64,000 bases of DNA, from contig CAMQDS010000004.1 in assembly GCA_946999645.1 (NCBI GenBank), positions 1 to 64,000 on the forward strand, written 5' to 3'. The notes beneath the pieces are model-generated. The model saw nothing but the letters and a program-made list of their open reading frames with translations, did not search any database and was not told where the DNA came from. Source of the stretch: an uncultured Bacteroidales bacterium. GTDB lineage: Bacteria; Bacteroidota; Bacteroidia; Bacteroidales; UBA932. Position 1 is the first letter of the stretch. The number at the start of each line of letters is the position of its first letter. Position numbers and translations under genes: made by a program. Of the stretch, positions 1-7,870 are shown in pieces.

Positions 1-158
1 CCCATGCTGCGCATGGGTCCCTCCCGTTTACGGAGCCACGGGTGGCTACGCTGCCTGAAGTTCCTGTCTCTCTTCGGCTTTGACGCACGTTTTGCACTTA
101 TGTTGTGCATTTATGTTTCGCATTTAAGTTCTGCATTTAAGTTCTGCATTTTTGTTCT
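1..158. repeat. Hairpin/minisatellite repeat element, copy 1
   Basis: This copy opens with three adjacent perfect hairpins: CCCATGC-tgc-GCATGGG, CCGT-tt-ACGG and AGCCAC-gg-GTGGCT. Bases 1-54 are identical to 279-332, and similarity continues with mismatches to about 81/359. From 94 to 158 there are five tandem 13-bp units of the type GCATTTAAGTTCT. No convincing gene is seen; the open frames here are just the repeat read through. The element is cut by the window start, so its full length is unknown. Confidence 0.8.
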
Positions 159-224
159 CCAGATTGGTAAGTTCTTCATTTTAGACTGTTGCTGTTGGTT
201 TTTCTGAATATGTTCTGCTGATTA

Positions 225-410
225 TTGCGCCTGCGGAGCCAGGGCTTGGGGGCAGTACGCACCTACGGTGCTATCCCTCCCATGCTGCGCATGGGTCCCT
301 CCCGTTTACGGAGCCACGGGTGGCTACGCTGCCCCAAGCCCCTGCCTCTCTCCGGCTTTGAATTATGTTCTGCACTTATTCTTTGCAATTATGTTTTGCT
401 GATTGTTTTG
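225..410. repeat. Hairpin/minisatellite repeat element, copy 2
   Basis: This is the second copy of the element at 1-158. The same three hairpins lie at 279-332. Here they are flanked by imperfect inverted arms, a GCTTGGGGGCAG type upstream (about 244-255) and GCTGCCCCAAGC at about 328-339. Downstream, degenerate 13-bp units (GCACTTATTCTTT, GCAATTATGTTTT) run from about 372 to 410. The same order, hairpin block then 13-bp repeats, occurs in both copies, so the unit duplicated as a whole. From 411 to 468 nothing further is recognised. Confidence 0.75.
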
Positions 411-468
411 CGGTTTTTGCGAGATAAAAAAGTTCGTGGAATGGTGATATTTTATTTATCTTAAGTGA

Positions 469-1206
469 CTTGAGAACAACCCAGGCAAGGACGGTCACCT
501 GTTCAGCGACAGCCACTCCTACTTCCCGAAGTCCTGCTCCTCATGCGAGTTCTACAGGAATGCAAACAAGGGCCTCAAGAACAGGGTTGGACTGCTGCTG
601 TTCAACAACAGGAAGAAAGACTGTAATAACTGTCCATATATAAATGGTTGCTTGGATGGAATGAAGGAAGTTCTTAAAAAGAATATAACTCCTCCGGAAG
701 TCGAAAATTATATTTCTTATGAGAAAGGAATGGTTATGGTAAGCCCGTATCATGGACCGAATGAGCAAGAAGAAAATAAAAGAATTGCGAAACTTATTTC
801 TTCAACAATAGGGGAGCAAGTTTACTTATTGCCGAGAATATCTTCAGATACTCTAGAACAGTTGGAACTTCGCAAAAAACTTCTCCCTAATGGAGTCTTT
901 AATAAGAAGAACCCTGATTTCTTTATCGGAGGTAAATTTTTTGAAGGAAAGTCAATGTTTAAGATTGAGAAGGCAGCAAGTCAAAGAGCATATAAAACAA
1001 AAATTGAGAATAAATTAAAAAAAGCTAAGCAGCAGTCATACAATATTATTATTGATATGCCTGATTTCATCGGACGTGATATTATTCAAGACACAATTAC
1101 TAATTATCTTGAAAATGTTACAGATAACGAGAGAATTATAATTGTTATAAAAAAAGAAGACCTTCTTATATTCTCAAATATAAAAAACAAGAAGTCAGAC
1201 AAATAA
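469..1206 (+). pseudogene. MuF-type phage head protein C-terminus with PD-(D/E)XK-like nuclease domain (5'-truncated)
   Basis: The frame is open from 469, just after an in-frame TGA at 466, through the ATG at 652 to the stop. The reading upstream of the ATG (GKDGHLFSDSHSYFPKSC) is clearly protein-like, so the N-terminal portion is missing rather than the gene starting at 652. The first part carries a cysteine cluster (CSSC, then C-x2-C and GC) that could bind a metal. The C-terminal part has NPDFFIGGKFFEGKS, which fits a PD-x(n)-ExK nuclease core as in CdiA-CT/tRNase toxin domains. In Bacteroidales Mu-like prophages, MuF (SPP1 gp7-like) proteins often end in such toxin domains, and the genes that follow here (gpG-like, then gp37-like) fit that order. 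Assignment to MuF and to the nuclease family is inference. Confidence 0.6.
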
Positions 1207-1299
1207 TTGTCTGACGACTTGGGTGGTTCCGGTTCCCCTGCATCGCAAAGAAGACCAGATCCAAAGGCAAAGATAACAAATTAATTTAAAAATCAAAAA

Positions 1300-1786
1300 A
1301 TGTCTGTACCCGACATGAACAATGAGATAAAGAAGCGGATATTCGAACTCAAAAGGCTTCAGGAGAGGGTGCTGCCTGTCAAGGTAGGCAGGGAGGTGAC
1401 GGAGAGTGTCAGGGAGAACTTCCGAGAGGCGGATTCTACGGCCAGCCCTGGCAGTCACCTTACAGACGCACACTTGGCTTTTCTGGTGCCAAAGGGTCAT
1501 ACGGTACCTTGCTCTCCGGGACCAATCACCTGATGAGTTCCACGGACTATGTACCTGGCAGAGGCAATGTCAGGATACGGAACACTGCCGACTATGCACA
1601 GGTGCATAACGAGGGTGCAAACATACCTGTAATCCCAAAAATGAAAAAATTCTTCTGGGCAAAGCACTATGAAGCAGGAGGCGGGGTCAAGGGAAAGGAT
1701 ATTAGCACTTCATCGGTCCTGCCCCACAGGTTGACCATATAGTAAAAGAATTGATAGACAAAGAACTTAAAAAACTGAATTTGTAA
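1300..1786 (+). pseudogene. Phage virion morphogenesis protein (Mu gpG-like), two frameshifts
   Basis: Translation starts as MSVPDMNNEIKKRIFELKRL in frame 1. Near 1425-1430 it must shift to frame 3 (GFYGQPWQSPYRRTLGFSGA, then LLSGTNHLMSSTDYV). Near 1695-1705 it must shift again to frame 2, ending HFIGPAPQVDHIVKELIDKE... with TAA at 1784-1786. Each step fits a one-base deletion. The joined product of about 160 residues matches the phage tail-completion/virion morphogenesis family (Mu gpG) in length and in motifs (R-T-L...LL-S-G-L, VHNEG). The stop overlaps the ATG of the next gene (TAATG), a typical phage operon junction. As it stands it cannot make the full protein. Confidence 0.75.
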
Positions 1787-2283
1787 TGGAAAGATTGCTT
1801 TTAAATCTTGTAAGGCATATAAGTAAATCAATGCCGCAGCTCAAGGTCGTGGACGAAGACTACGGTCAGCTGGAGATGATAGACATGACAGAGAGGGACA
1901 CATACCCCCTGACATTTCCAGCAGTGCTTATAGATGCACCGGACGTGTCATGGGACAATATCGGCGGATTCAGCCAGAAAGGACTTGCCACCGTAAGGGC
2001 AAGGCTTATAATAGACTGCTATGACGACACCCACTCCACATCCGGGACAGAAGCCATGATTGAGGGGAGGGAGAACATGCGCAAGCGACTGTTCGAGAGT
2101 TTGCAGGGGCACAGGATAGACTCAGAGTCAGTGCTGATAAGGACTTCAAGCAAGTTATACACCTTCAATCACGGTATAAAGGTATATGAGGAGACCTACA
2201 CCCTTGAGTTGACAGAAATGCTGGAAAAACCTACACTCAAGGTCGTGGCGCCAAAGATAAGTCTGAAGGTAAGCAGCCTGTAA
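1786..2283 (+). CDS. Mu-like prophage structural/tail-region protein (gp37-type), conserved hypothetical
   Basis: This is a 165-residue intact frame beginning MERLLLNLVRHISKSMPQLK. No catalytic motif, signal peptide or membrane segment is seen. Its position directly after the gpG-like gene, with a TAATG overlap, is the usual place of a small tail or head-tail gene in Mu-like prophages of Bacteroidales. The precise role is unknown. It is the only intact gene of this relic, and a strong hairpin terminator follows it at 2317. Without the rest of a prophage it is probably non-functional. Confidence 0.6.
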   Translation: MERLLLNLVRHISKSMPQLKVVDEDYGQLEMIDMTERDTYPLTFPAVLIDAPDVSWDNIGGFSQKGLATVRARLIIDCYDDTHSTSGTEAMIEGRENMRKRLFESLQGHRIDSESVLIRTSSKLYTFNHGIKVYEETYTLELTEMLEKPTLKVVAPKISLKVSSL

Positions 2284-2316
2284 CGGCGTCATCAGACATC
2301 AGCCTACATGAAACAT

Positions 2317-2344
2317 AAAAGGCGACCGCTCCGGACGCCTTTTA
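2317..2344. terminator. Intrinsic terminator of phage relic operon
   Basis: TAAAAGGCG and CGCCTTTTA form an inverted repeat around an 11-base loop, with A- and T-rich flanks, so it could stop transcription in either direction. Confidence 0.7.
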
Positions 2345-2380
2345 TGCATAACTGTCAGATTAAGTCTTGACTAATTCACA

Positions 2381-2590
2381 TTATTCCATTTTCAGATCGC
2401 GCTCGATGAGCACCGGAATACGCAACGTCCTGATCTCAATGTTATAATTCTCTCCACCTTTGTATATTGGTGCGCTCCGGAGTATCCTCATGACCTGCGT
2501 AGCGCTAAGGCAATACTCCTCACAGATAACCTCAAGAGCATCATCCACGCGCCTCCTTTCCCTATCGGTTAGGTATTGGAAGCGCTTCAT
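2381..2590 (-). CDS. Small prophage-associated protein of unknown function
   Basis: The frame is open from 2641, but the likely start is the internal ATG at 2590, giving MKRFQYLTDRERRRVDDALE and about 69 residues. The upstream 17 residues look like untranslated leader (hydrophobic and AT-rich). The segment LSATQVMRIL resembles a helix-turn-helix, so a DNA-binding role is possible but not shown. It is convergent with the phage relic genes and divergent from the short frame at 2647. I do not recognise the family. Confidence 0.45.
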   Translation of the reverse strand: MKRFQYLTDRERRRVDDALEVICEEYCLSATQVMRILRSAPIYKGGENYNIEIRTLRIPVLIERDLKME

Positions 2591-2646
2591 AATTCTCAAG
2601 TTCCTTCTGAACAAAAAGGAATAAACAATTTTAAAAACCAATTATC

Positions 2647-2742
2647 ATGAAAAAGGAAAAGAAACATTTAGTCGCGGATTGGAAGTTCCTGATGCACGGT
2701 GACACGAAAGTCGGGAGAAAAAAGACACAGCAATCCGAGTAA
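2647..2742 (+). CDS. Possible short peptide (31 aa), unknown
   Basis: ATG at 2647 opens a 31-codon lysine-rich frame (MKKEKKHLVADWKFLMHGDT...) ending TAA at 2740-2742. It sits divergently from the minus-strand gene at 2590 and could be a phage small protein or a truncated remnant. Support is only the good start and protein-like composition. Confidence 0.25.
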   Translation: MKKEKKHLVADWKFLMHGDTKVGRKKTQQSE

Positions 2743-2797
2743 GACATTGTGGCTAATATTTTGTATATTTATAGTTGAATTTTAACGAGTTAGAAAG

Positions 2798-3124
2798 ATG
2801 CTATTTGACGACTGGAAGGAAAGAGACACGCAGAAAGGTATCTCAAAAAGTTTGCTGTGGGAATATGACTTGACGAACTTCGATTGGGAAAATATGAAGA
2901 CCGTTGTCATGCAACGTGTAATAGAAAGGGGCTGGCTGGATGATTTCTACGCTGCAATAAAACTGTATGGCGGAATTGACAATGTACGGGAGATTATTAA
3001 AGATATCCCGGTGCTGTCTCCAAAAGACATGAGTTTTGTGTGTCAAATATTTAACATAAAAAAAGAAGAGCTGAAATGTTACACAAGGAAACGGTTGAGA
3101 GAACAACTTTTGAACTCCTTATAA
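2798..3124 (+). CDS. Antitoxin-like protein paired with AbiEii-type toxin (DUF6922-like)
   Basis: This is a 108-residue protein starting MLFDDWKERDTQKGISKSLL. It overlaps the next gene, whose ATG is at 3076, by 49 bases, so the two are translationally coupled. Proteins of this size and type precede nucleotidyltransferase (AbiEii) toxins in Bacteroidales, and the pair reads as a type IV-like toxin-antitoxin module. The antitoxin role is inferred from pairing; no classical HTH is obvious at the N-terminus. Confidence 0.6.
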   Translation: MLFDDWKERDTQKGISKSLLWEYDLTNFDWENMKTVVMQRVIERGWLDDFYAAIKLYGGIDNVREIIKDIPVLSPKDMSFVCQIFNIKKEELKCYTRKRLREQLLNSL

Positions 3125-3813
3125 AACTAATGCAGGATAAAAGATTTAAGAACTTTAATCTTGCAGGAGAAACGGCATTAGCATTATATTTAGGTCACAG
3201 GAAAAGTATAGACTTAGACCTTTTTACTCCCGACAATTTTGATTCCAACAAACTGGAAGAATATCTTATAGACAAATATAACTTCAAGTCTTCTTATCTT
3301 GAAAAGAATACATTAAAGGGTACTATCAATGATGTTAAGATAGACTGTATTACACATAATTACCCATATATAGAGCCTCCTTTCAAGTCAGAAGAGGGAA
3401 TACGGCTATATAGTATAAAGGATATTACAGCCATGAAATTATCCGCAATAGCGGATAATGGGACACGTATAAAAGATTTTGTTGACATAGCCTATTTATC
3501 CTCTAAACTTTCACTGGCGGATATGATTCGTACTTATGAAAAGAAATTCCCGAATGCGAACGCTCTCCGCCCCCTTAAAGGACTTACTTATTTTCAGGAC
3601 CTTAATTTTAAGGAGACTGTTCAATTAATCAATGGCTCTTTCATATGGGAAACGGTTGAAAGGAGACTGAACGATATAACAACGCACACGCAAACTGTTT
3701 TTTCTGAACTGTCAATGAGCAAAGAAAGGGGAAAAAAACGAAATCTATGCACTCGTGAAAATCGGAAGGGAAGACCTTATGATTACTCCCGAACTGCAGG
3801 CAAGGATAGATGA
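3076..3813 (+). CDS. Nucleotidyltransferase AbiEii-family toxin
   Basis: The core is near residues 28-54: LAGETALALYLGHRKSIDLDLF, matching the G-x-T-A-L...H-R-x-S-x-D-x-D-L-F signature of PF08843 (AbiEii/AbiGii nucleotidyltransferases), with the two metal-binding aspartates. A second conserved block, IKDITAMKLSAIADNGTRIKD, is present at about residues 115-135. Family members transfer nucleotides to RNA, such as tRNA acceptor ends, and cause growth arrest or abortive infection. The C-terminal 35-40 residues (after about 3700) read into the remnant of a higB gene in another frame, so the natural end has probably been lost and replaced. The toxin may be altered or inactive. It forms an operon with the upstream overlapping gene. 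Confidence 0.75.
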   Translation: MLHKETVERTTFELLIKLMQDKRFKNFNLAGETALALYLGHRKSIDLDLFTPDNFDSNKLEEYLIDKYNFKSSYLEKNTLKGTINDVKIDCITHNYPYIEPPFKSEEGIRLYSIKDITAMKLSAIADNGTRIKDFVDIAYLSSKLSLADMIRTYEKKFPNANALRPLKGLTYFQDLNFKETVQLINGSFIWETVERRLNDITTHTQTVFSELSMSKERGKKRNLCTRENRKGRPYDYSRTAGKDR

Positions 3814-3914
3814 AGTTGAAAGGGAATGCAAGGAAGGGCATAGAAATCGACCCGAAGACTGATACAGTCATATATGTCTGCAATATATTAGAATTATCAA
3901 ACCATTATAAATAG
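3717..3914 (+). pseudogene. higB-type toxin remnant
   Basis: Two protein-like blocks in different frames sit directly upstream of higA. From 3731, frame 2 reads EKNEIYALVKIGREDLMITP... to about 3829. From 3828, frame 3 reads KGIEIDPKTDTVIYVCNILE... to TAG at 3912-3914. The second block is characteristic of the C-terminus of the RelE/HigB-like host-inhibition toxins that precede HigA in Bacteroides. The middle part is missing, and the frame changes near 3828. The start is also engulfed by the AbiEii frame. The toxin is therefore broken by internal deletion. Confidence 0.6.
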
Positions 3915-3921
3915 TAGAGTT

Positions 3922-4266
3922 ATGATTAAGATAAAAGGGGTTGACCCGAAAATGATAGCAAACAATCTTGAACCTTACAGTCCGGTACATCCAGGAGAGA
4001 TGATAAAGGAGGAGATTGAATATCGTGGCATATCACAAAAGAAGTTGTCGGCACATACGGGCATACCATATACCGCACTTAATGAAGTACTGAACTGCAA
4101 ACGCCCAGTCTCAACGGAATACGCCTTATTGCTTGAGGCTGCTTTGGGAATTGAAGCAGAGATTTTGATAAGGACACAAGTCGATTATGACCTGATAACA
4201 GCAAGACGGAATAAGACATTCGCAAAGCGAGTTGAAAGCATAAAGAAAATAGCATCAGTATTCTAA
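3922..4266 (+). CDS. higA: HigA-family addiction-module antitoxin
   Basis: This is a 114-residue XRE-type protein. SPVHPGEMIKEEIEYRGISQ is the hallmark N-terminal motif of HigA antitoxins, followed by the helix-turn-helix (SQKKLSAHTGIPYTALNEVL) and the VSTEYALLLEAALGIEAE segment. It would normally bind HigB and repress its own promoter. Its toxin is only a relic just upstream (3717-3914), so this is an orphan antitoxin. An alternative start is the ATG at 3952, but the longer form is typical of the family. Confidence 0.85.
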   Translation: MIKIKGVDPKMIANNLEPYSPVHPGEMIKEEIEYRGISQKKLSAHTGIPYTALNEVLNCKRPVSTEYALLLEAALGIEAEILIRTQVDYDLITARRNKTFAKRVESIKKIASVF

Positions 4267-4307
4267 ACGTAGAGAATGGACGAAATAATACTTAATTAAA
4301 CTAAAAT

Positions 4308-4341
4308 AAAAGAGTTCGGCATTACACCGAACTCTTTTTTT
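4308..4341 (+). terminator. Intrinsic terminator after higA
   Basis: AGAGTTCGG and its complement CCGAACTCT form a stem around a short loop, followed by a run of seven Ts. Confidence 0.85.
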
Positions 4342-4467
4342 ACTAATCTTCACCTTCTTCAGGGGCTGCCGAGGGAGATTGAGTTGCGCAGGAAGCAGTA
4401 TGAGTATTACCGCGAGAGGCTTCTTTCTTTTGATAATGATAAGATTGATAGACATGGCGCGCTGTAG
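4342..4467 (+). pseudogene. Type I restriction specificity subunit (HsdS) C-terminal remnant
   Basis: The frame from about 4354 reads LLQGLPREIELRRKQYEYYR, then ERLLSF, and ends with TAG at 4465-4467. L-P-x-E-I-x-L-R-x-K-Q-Y-E-Y-Y-R-x-x-L-L-S-F is the typical end of Bacteroidales HsdS proteins, the second conserved coiled-coil region and tail. Only about 40 codons survive and no hsdM/hsdR is present, so this is debris or a recombination donor fragment. From 4468 to the tRNA promoter nothing else is recognised. Confidence 0.65.
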
Positions 4468-4651
4468 TGTGACTAACTATTGACACTCTTTAATCGTAAA
4501 ACTGCTATTGTTTATTTGTTGTCTTGGAAAATGGCACAATGTCTTTTATATTATTCTGCCTTAAAAACTCACAATTCTATATGAAGAAGTAGTCGTGGCA
4601 ACTGTTTCTACATAATATTGCTAAGTTTTTCTTCAGGAAAATTAAAAAAAA

Positions 4652-4682
4652 TTTGCAGAATAATATAAATTGCCTACCTTTG
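4652..4682 (+). promoter_or_regulatory. Bacteroidales-type promoter of tRNA-Asp
   Basis: TTTG at 4652-4655, a 19-base spacer, then TACCTTTG at 4675-4682 match the -33/-7 consensus (TTTG / TAnnTTTG). The tRNA begins 36 bases downstream. Confidence 0.75.
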
Positions 4683-4717
4683 TATCCGCGTTTGAAAAAG
4701 ACGTCAGCGCAACACCT

Positions 4718-4791
4718 GGTGCGGTAGTTCAGCTGGTTAGAATGCGGGCCTGTCACGCCCGAGGTCGTGGGTTCGAGCCCCATCCGCACCG
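4718..4791 (+). tRNA. tRNA-Asp (GTC)
   Basis: The cloverleaf is complete: acceptor GGTGCGG/CCGCACC, D-arm with AGCTGGTTA, anticodon stem CGGGC/GCCCG with loop CTGTCAC (anticodon GTC), T-arm GTGGG-TTCGAGC-CCCAT, discriminator G. CCA is not encoded. The 3' end is partly duplicated downstream (4840-4920), which marks this gene as a past integration site. Confidence 0.95.
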
Positions 4792-4794
4792 CAG

Positions 4795-4824
4795 AAAAGG
4801 TTCTGAGAAATCAGAACCTTTTTT
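4795..4824 (+). terminator. Terminator of tRNA-Asp
   Basis: AAAGGTTCTGA-gaaa-TCAGAACCTTT followed by Ts. Half of this hairpin is repeated at 4901-4920. Confidence 0.85.
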
Positions 4825-4839
4825 CGTATATATAAAATA

Positions 4840-4920
4840 GGCTCGAACCCACGACCTCGGCAGCCGAAGGCGAAATTCCCCCAGTCTCATCCGCACCGCA
4901 TAAAAGGTTCTGAGAAATCA
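4840..4920. repeat. Partial tRNA-Asp copies, possible attachment-site scar
   Basis: Bases 4840-4860 are a perfect 21-bp reverse complement of tRNA bases 4759-4779 (anticodon/T-arm part). Bases 4888-4920 repeat 4781-4813 (tRNA 3' end plus half the terminator) directly, with one mismatch. The pattern fits the residue of integration and excision, or rearrangement, at the tRNA 3' end. Confidence 0.7.
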
Positions 4921-4992
4921 AATTATAAATATTTCTGTATTCATAGAGAGGTCGTTGAAAATTGCGTAAATTTGCAAGATTAAGGCATACTT

Positions 4993-7866
4993 ATGGAGGA
5001 AAAAGAAAATATAATAATTAAAGGAGCCAAGGTCAATAACCTTAAAAATATAAATTTAGAGATACCAAGAAATAAATTTATAGTTATAACTGGCATCTCA
5101 GGTTCAGGAAAATCATCATTGGCATTTGATACATTATTTGCTGAAGGACAAAGGCGATTTGCCGAAAGTCTTTCTTCTTATGCAAGGCAATTTTTAGGAA
5201 GAATGACAAAGCCAGATGTAGAACTTATTACAGGAATTCCACCAGCTATTGCCATTGAACAAAAAGTAAATACCAGAAATCCAAGGTCTACAGTAGCGAC
5301 AACAACAGAAATCTATGACTATTTAAAACTAATCTTTGCCAGAATAGGCCATACTTATTCACCTATATCAGGCGTTGAAGTAAAATGCAACACTGTCAAT
5401 GATGTTATGAATTACATTTCTTCTCTGCATGAAGATACCGCAGTCTACCTACTTGCTGATATTGATTGGAAAAACAGAGAAGACAAAATAGAATTTCTTT
5501 TATCCTTAAAAGAATCAGGATACTCAAGACTTTTTGGTGGGGACGATAATATAGAAAACGGACATATCTACAGAATAGATGATATTCTTGCATCTTTTAA
5601 CAAAACAGATTTTCCTATAAATCTTTATCTCCTTGTAGATAGAGTGAAAATGCCAGGAAAAGGTGAAGTATCTATAGAAACTAATGAAAATGATTTTAAT
5701 ACTCGTTTGCGTTCATCTATAGACAACTGTTTTAATGAAGGAAAAGGTACAATGTATGTTGTTAATACCGACCCTCTTACATGTAAAAAATTTATTAATA
5801 GATTTGAGGCTGATGGGCTGACATTTCACAAACCAGATGAATACATGTTCAGTTTTAATAGCCCTCTTGGAGCATGTCCTGTTTGTGGCGGTCTTGGAAA
5901 GGTAATAGGTATAAGTGAGGATTTAGTTGTACCTGATAAGTCCAAAAGTATATATGATGGAGCTATTGCCTGCTGGAGAGGTGAAAAAATGGGTCGATTT
6001 CGTGAACGCCTTATAGAAGTATCTGATAAATATAATATACCTGTTTTTACTCCTTATTGCGAATTGGATGAAAAAATTAAAGACCTAATTTGGAATACTT
6101 CCTCTAATGATGGAAATCCAGATTCATTTGTAGGTATTAATGAATTTTTTAAATGGGTAGAATCCAATAAATATAAGGTGCAGTATAGGTACATGCTAAG
6201 CAGATTCTCTGGAAAGACAGTATGTCACGAGTGCAAAGGTAGCAGATTGCGTAAAGATGCCTTATATGTAAAAGTGGGTGGTAAAAATATTAATGAGCTG
6301 CTACAAATGACTGTTTCTGAACTACTTATATTTTTATCAAAACTTGAATTACCAGGGAATGAAAAACTTATTGTAGAAAAACCATTAGAAGAAATCATTT
6401 CTCGTTTGAAATATATAAGTGATGTAGGGCTATCTTATCTAACTTTAAGCCGTACTTGCAATACACTTTCAGGAGGGGAAACGCAGAGAATAAATCTTGT
6501 TACTGCTCTTGGGAGTTCTTTAGTTGGTTCTATGTATATACTTGATGAACCGAGCATTGGTTTACATCCAAGGGATACGGATCGTCTTATAGGAGTATTG
6601 AAGAGATTGCGTGATATAGGGAATACCGTAATTGTAGTCGAACATGATGAAGAGATAATAAAGTCAGCAGATTACCTGATAGATATTGGCCCTTATGCAG
6701 GAATAAATGGGGGAGAGATTATGTTCGAAGGTAGCCTTAATAAAAATATTAGTGCTAATGATATAGAAAAATCCTTGACCTTACAGTATGTTTTAGGCAA
6801 GAAAAGCCTAATGGAAAGACATAAAAATGAATGGAAATATTCCATAAAAATAGAAGGGGCTATGGAGCATAACCTGAAAAATATTGATGTCAAATTTCCT
6901 TTAGGTGTTTTGACAGTAGTTTCAGGTGTAAGCGGTAGTGGAAAATCATCTTTAGTAGGAGATTTGTTATATCCGGCTCTTTTCAGAAAACTAAATGATA
7001 CAGGCAATCTTCCAGGTATATTTAGAAAATTATCAGGAGATATTGATAAAATAGGTCAAATAGAATATGTGGATCAAAATCCAATCGGTCGAAGTTCCAG
7101 ATCTAATGCAGTTACCTATCTTAAAATATATGATGATATAAGAGAATTGTTTTCTTCACAGCCGTATGCTAAAATAAATGGTTATACCCCTTCCTATTTT
7201 TCTTTTAATCAAGACGGAGGACGTTGTTCTGAATGTCAGGGTGAAGGATATGTACATATAAGCATGCAATTTATGTCTGATGTTACTATGGTATGCGAGG
7301 CTTGTGGTGGTAAACGCTTTAAACCTGATATTCTTGAAGTAAAATATGCAGGAAAAAATATTGATGATATTTTGAATATGAGTGTTTCAGAAGCCATAGA
7401 TTTTTTTGCCGCACAAAAAGAACCTATAGCAAGTTCAATAGTTACAAAACTGCAATATCTTGCTGATGTAGGGCTTTCATATATTAAGTTAGGGCAGGGT
7501 AGTAGTACCCTTTCTGGAGGTGAAAGTCAAAGGATAAAATTGGCATATTTCCTATCCAAGAATGATATGGAAGTTTCTGGTAAGAAGAAACATATAATGT
7601 TTATTTTTGACGAACCTACAACTGGTCTTCATTCATATGATGTCGAAAAACTATTGAAGGCATTTGATTTCTTGATTGCAAAAGGACACACCATTATAGT
7701 AGTTGAGCATAATCCATATGTAATAATGAATGCTGATTGGATAATAGATTTAGGTCCTGATGCTGGAGATAAAGGAGGAAAGGTGGTATTTGAAGGTACT
7801 CCTGAAGATATGGTGAAAAATTCTAATGGATTTACTGCAGAGTATATGAGAAAATTATGTCGTTAA
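4993..7866 (+). CDS. uvrA: Excinuclease ABC subunit A
   Basis: This 957-residue protein is the DNA damage-recognition ATPase of nucleotide excision repair; it loads UvrB onto lesions. Walker A of the first ABC domain is GISGSGKS (residues 34-41), and the second is GVSGSGKSS near residue 646. Both ABC signatures (LSGGETQR, LSGGESQR) and both Walker B regions (YILDEPSIGLHP, FIFDEPTTGLH) are present. Zinc-binding pairs CPVCGG...CHECKG and CSECQGEG...CEACGG are intact. Length is normal for the family. A TAAATTTG box at 4967-4974 may be its promoter. It is convergent with the downstream glycosyltransferase, with a gap of only four bases. Confidence 0.97.
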   Translation: MEEKENIIIKGAKVNNLKNINLEIPRNKFIVITGISGSGKSSLAFDTLFAEGQRRFAESLSSYARQFLGRMTKPDVELITGIPPAIAIEQKVNTRNPRSTVATTTEIYDYLKLIFARIGHTYSPISGVEVKCNTVNDVMNYISSLHEDTAVYLLADIDWKNREDKIEFLLSLKESGYSRLFGGDDNIENGHIYRIDDILASFNKTDFPINLYLLVDRVKMPGKGEVSIETNENDFNTRLRSSIDNCFNEGKGTMYVVNTDPLTCKKFINRFEADGLTFHKPDEYMFSFNSPLGACPVCGGLGKVIGISEDLVVPDKSKSIYDGAIACWRGEKMGRFRERLIEVSDKYNIPVFTPYCELDEKIKDLIWNTSSNDGNPDSFVGINEFFKWVESNKYKVQYRYMLSRFSGKTVCHECKGSRLRKDALYVKVGGKNINELLQMTVSELLIFLSKLELPGNEKLIVEKPLEEIISRLKYISDVGLSYLTLSRTCNTLSGGETQRINLVTALGSSLVGSMYILDEPSIGLHPRDTDRLIGVLKRLRDIGNTVIVVEHDEEIIKSADYLIDIGPYAGINGGEIMFEGSLNKNISANDIEKSLTLQYVLGKKSLMERHKNEWKYSIKIEGAMEHNLKNIDVKFPLGVLTVVSGVSGSGKSSLVGDLLYPALFRKLNDTGNLPGIFRKLSGDIDKIGQIEYVDQNPIGRSSRSNAVTYLKIYDDIRELFSSQPYAKINGYTPSYFSFNQDGGRCSECQGEGYVHISMQFMSDVTMVCEACGGKRFKPDILEVKYAGKNIDDILNMSVSEAIDFFAAQKEPIASSIVTKLQYLADVGLSYIKLGQGSSTLSGGESQRIKLAYFLSKNDMEVSGKKKHIMFIFDEPTTGLHSYDVEKLLKAFDFLIAKGHTIIVVEHNPYVIMNADWIIDLGPDAGDKGGKVVFEGTPEDMVKNSNGFTAEYMRKLCR

Positions 7867-7870
7867 TTTA

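Noticed and set aside
94..158. CRISPR-like repeats
   Set aside because: The 13-bp units are directly tandem with no spacers, so this is a minisatellite.
1..464. Two similar short proteins of 67 and 79 residues
   Set aside because: They are readings through the hairpin repeat, and their similarity follows from the DNA repeat rather than from coding selection.
4840..4920. A second tRNA-Asp gene
   Set aside because: Only the T-arm region (inverted) and the 3' end (direct) are present; no acceptor 5' half or D-arm can be found, so it cannot fold as a tRNA.
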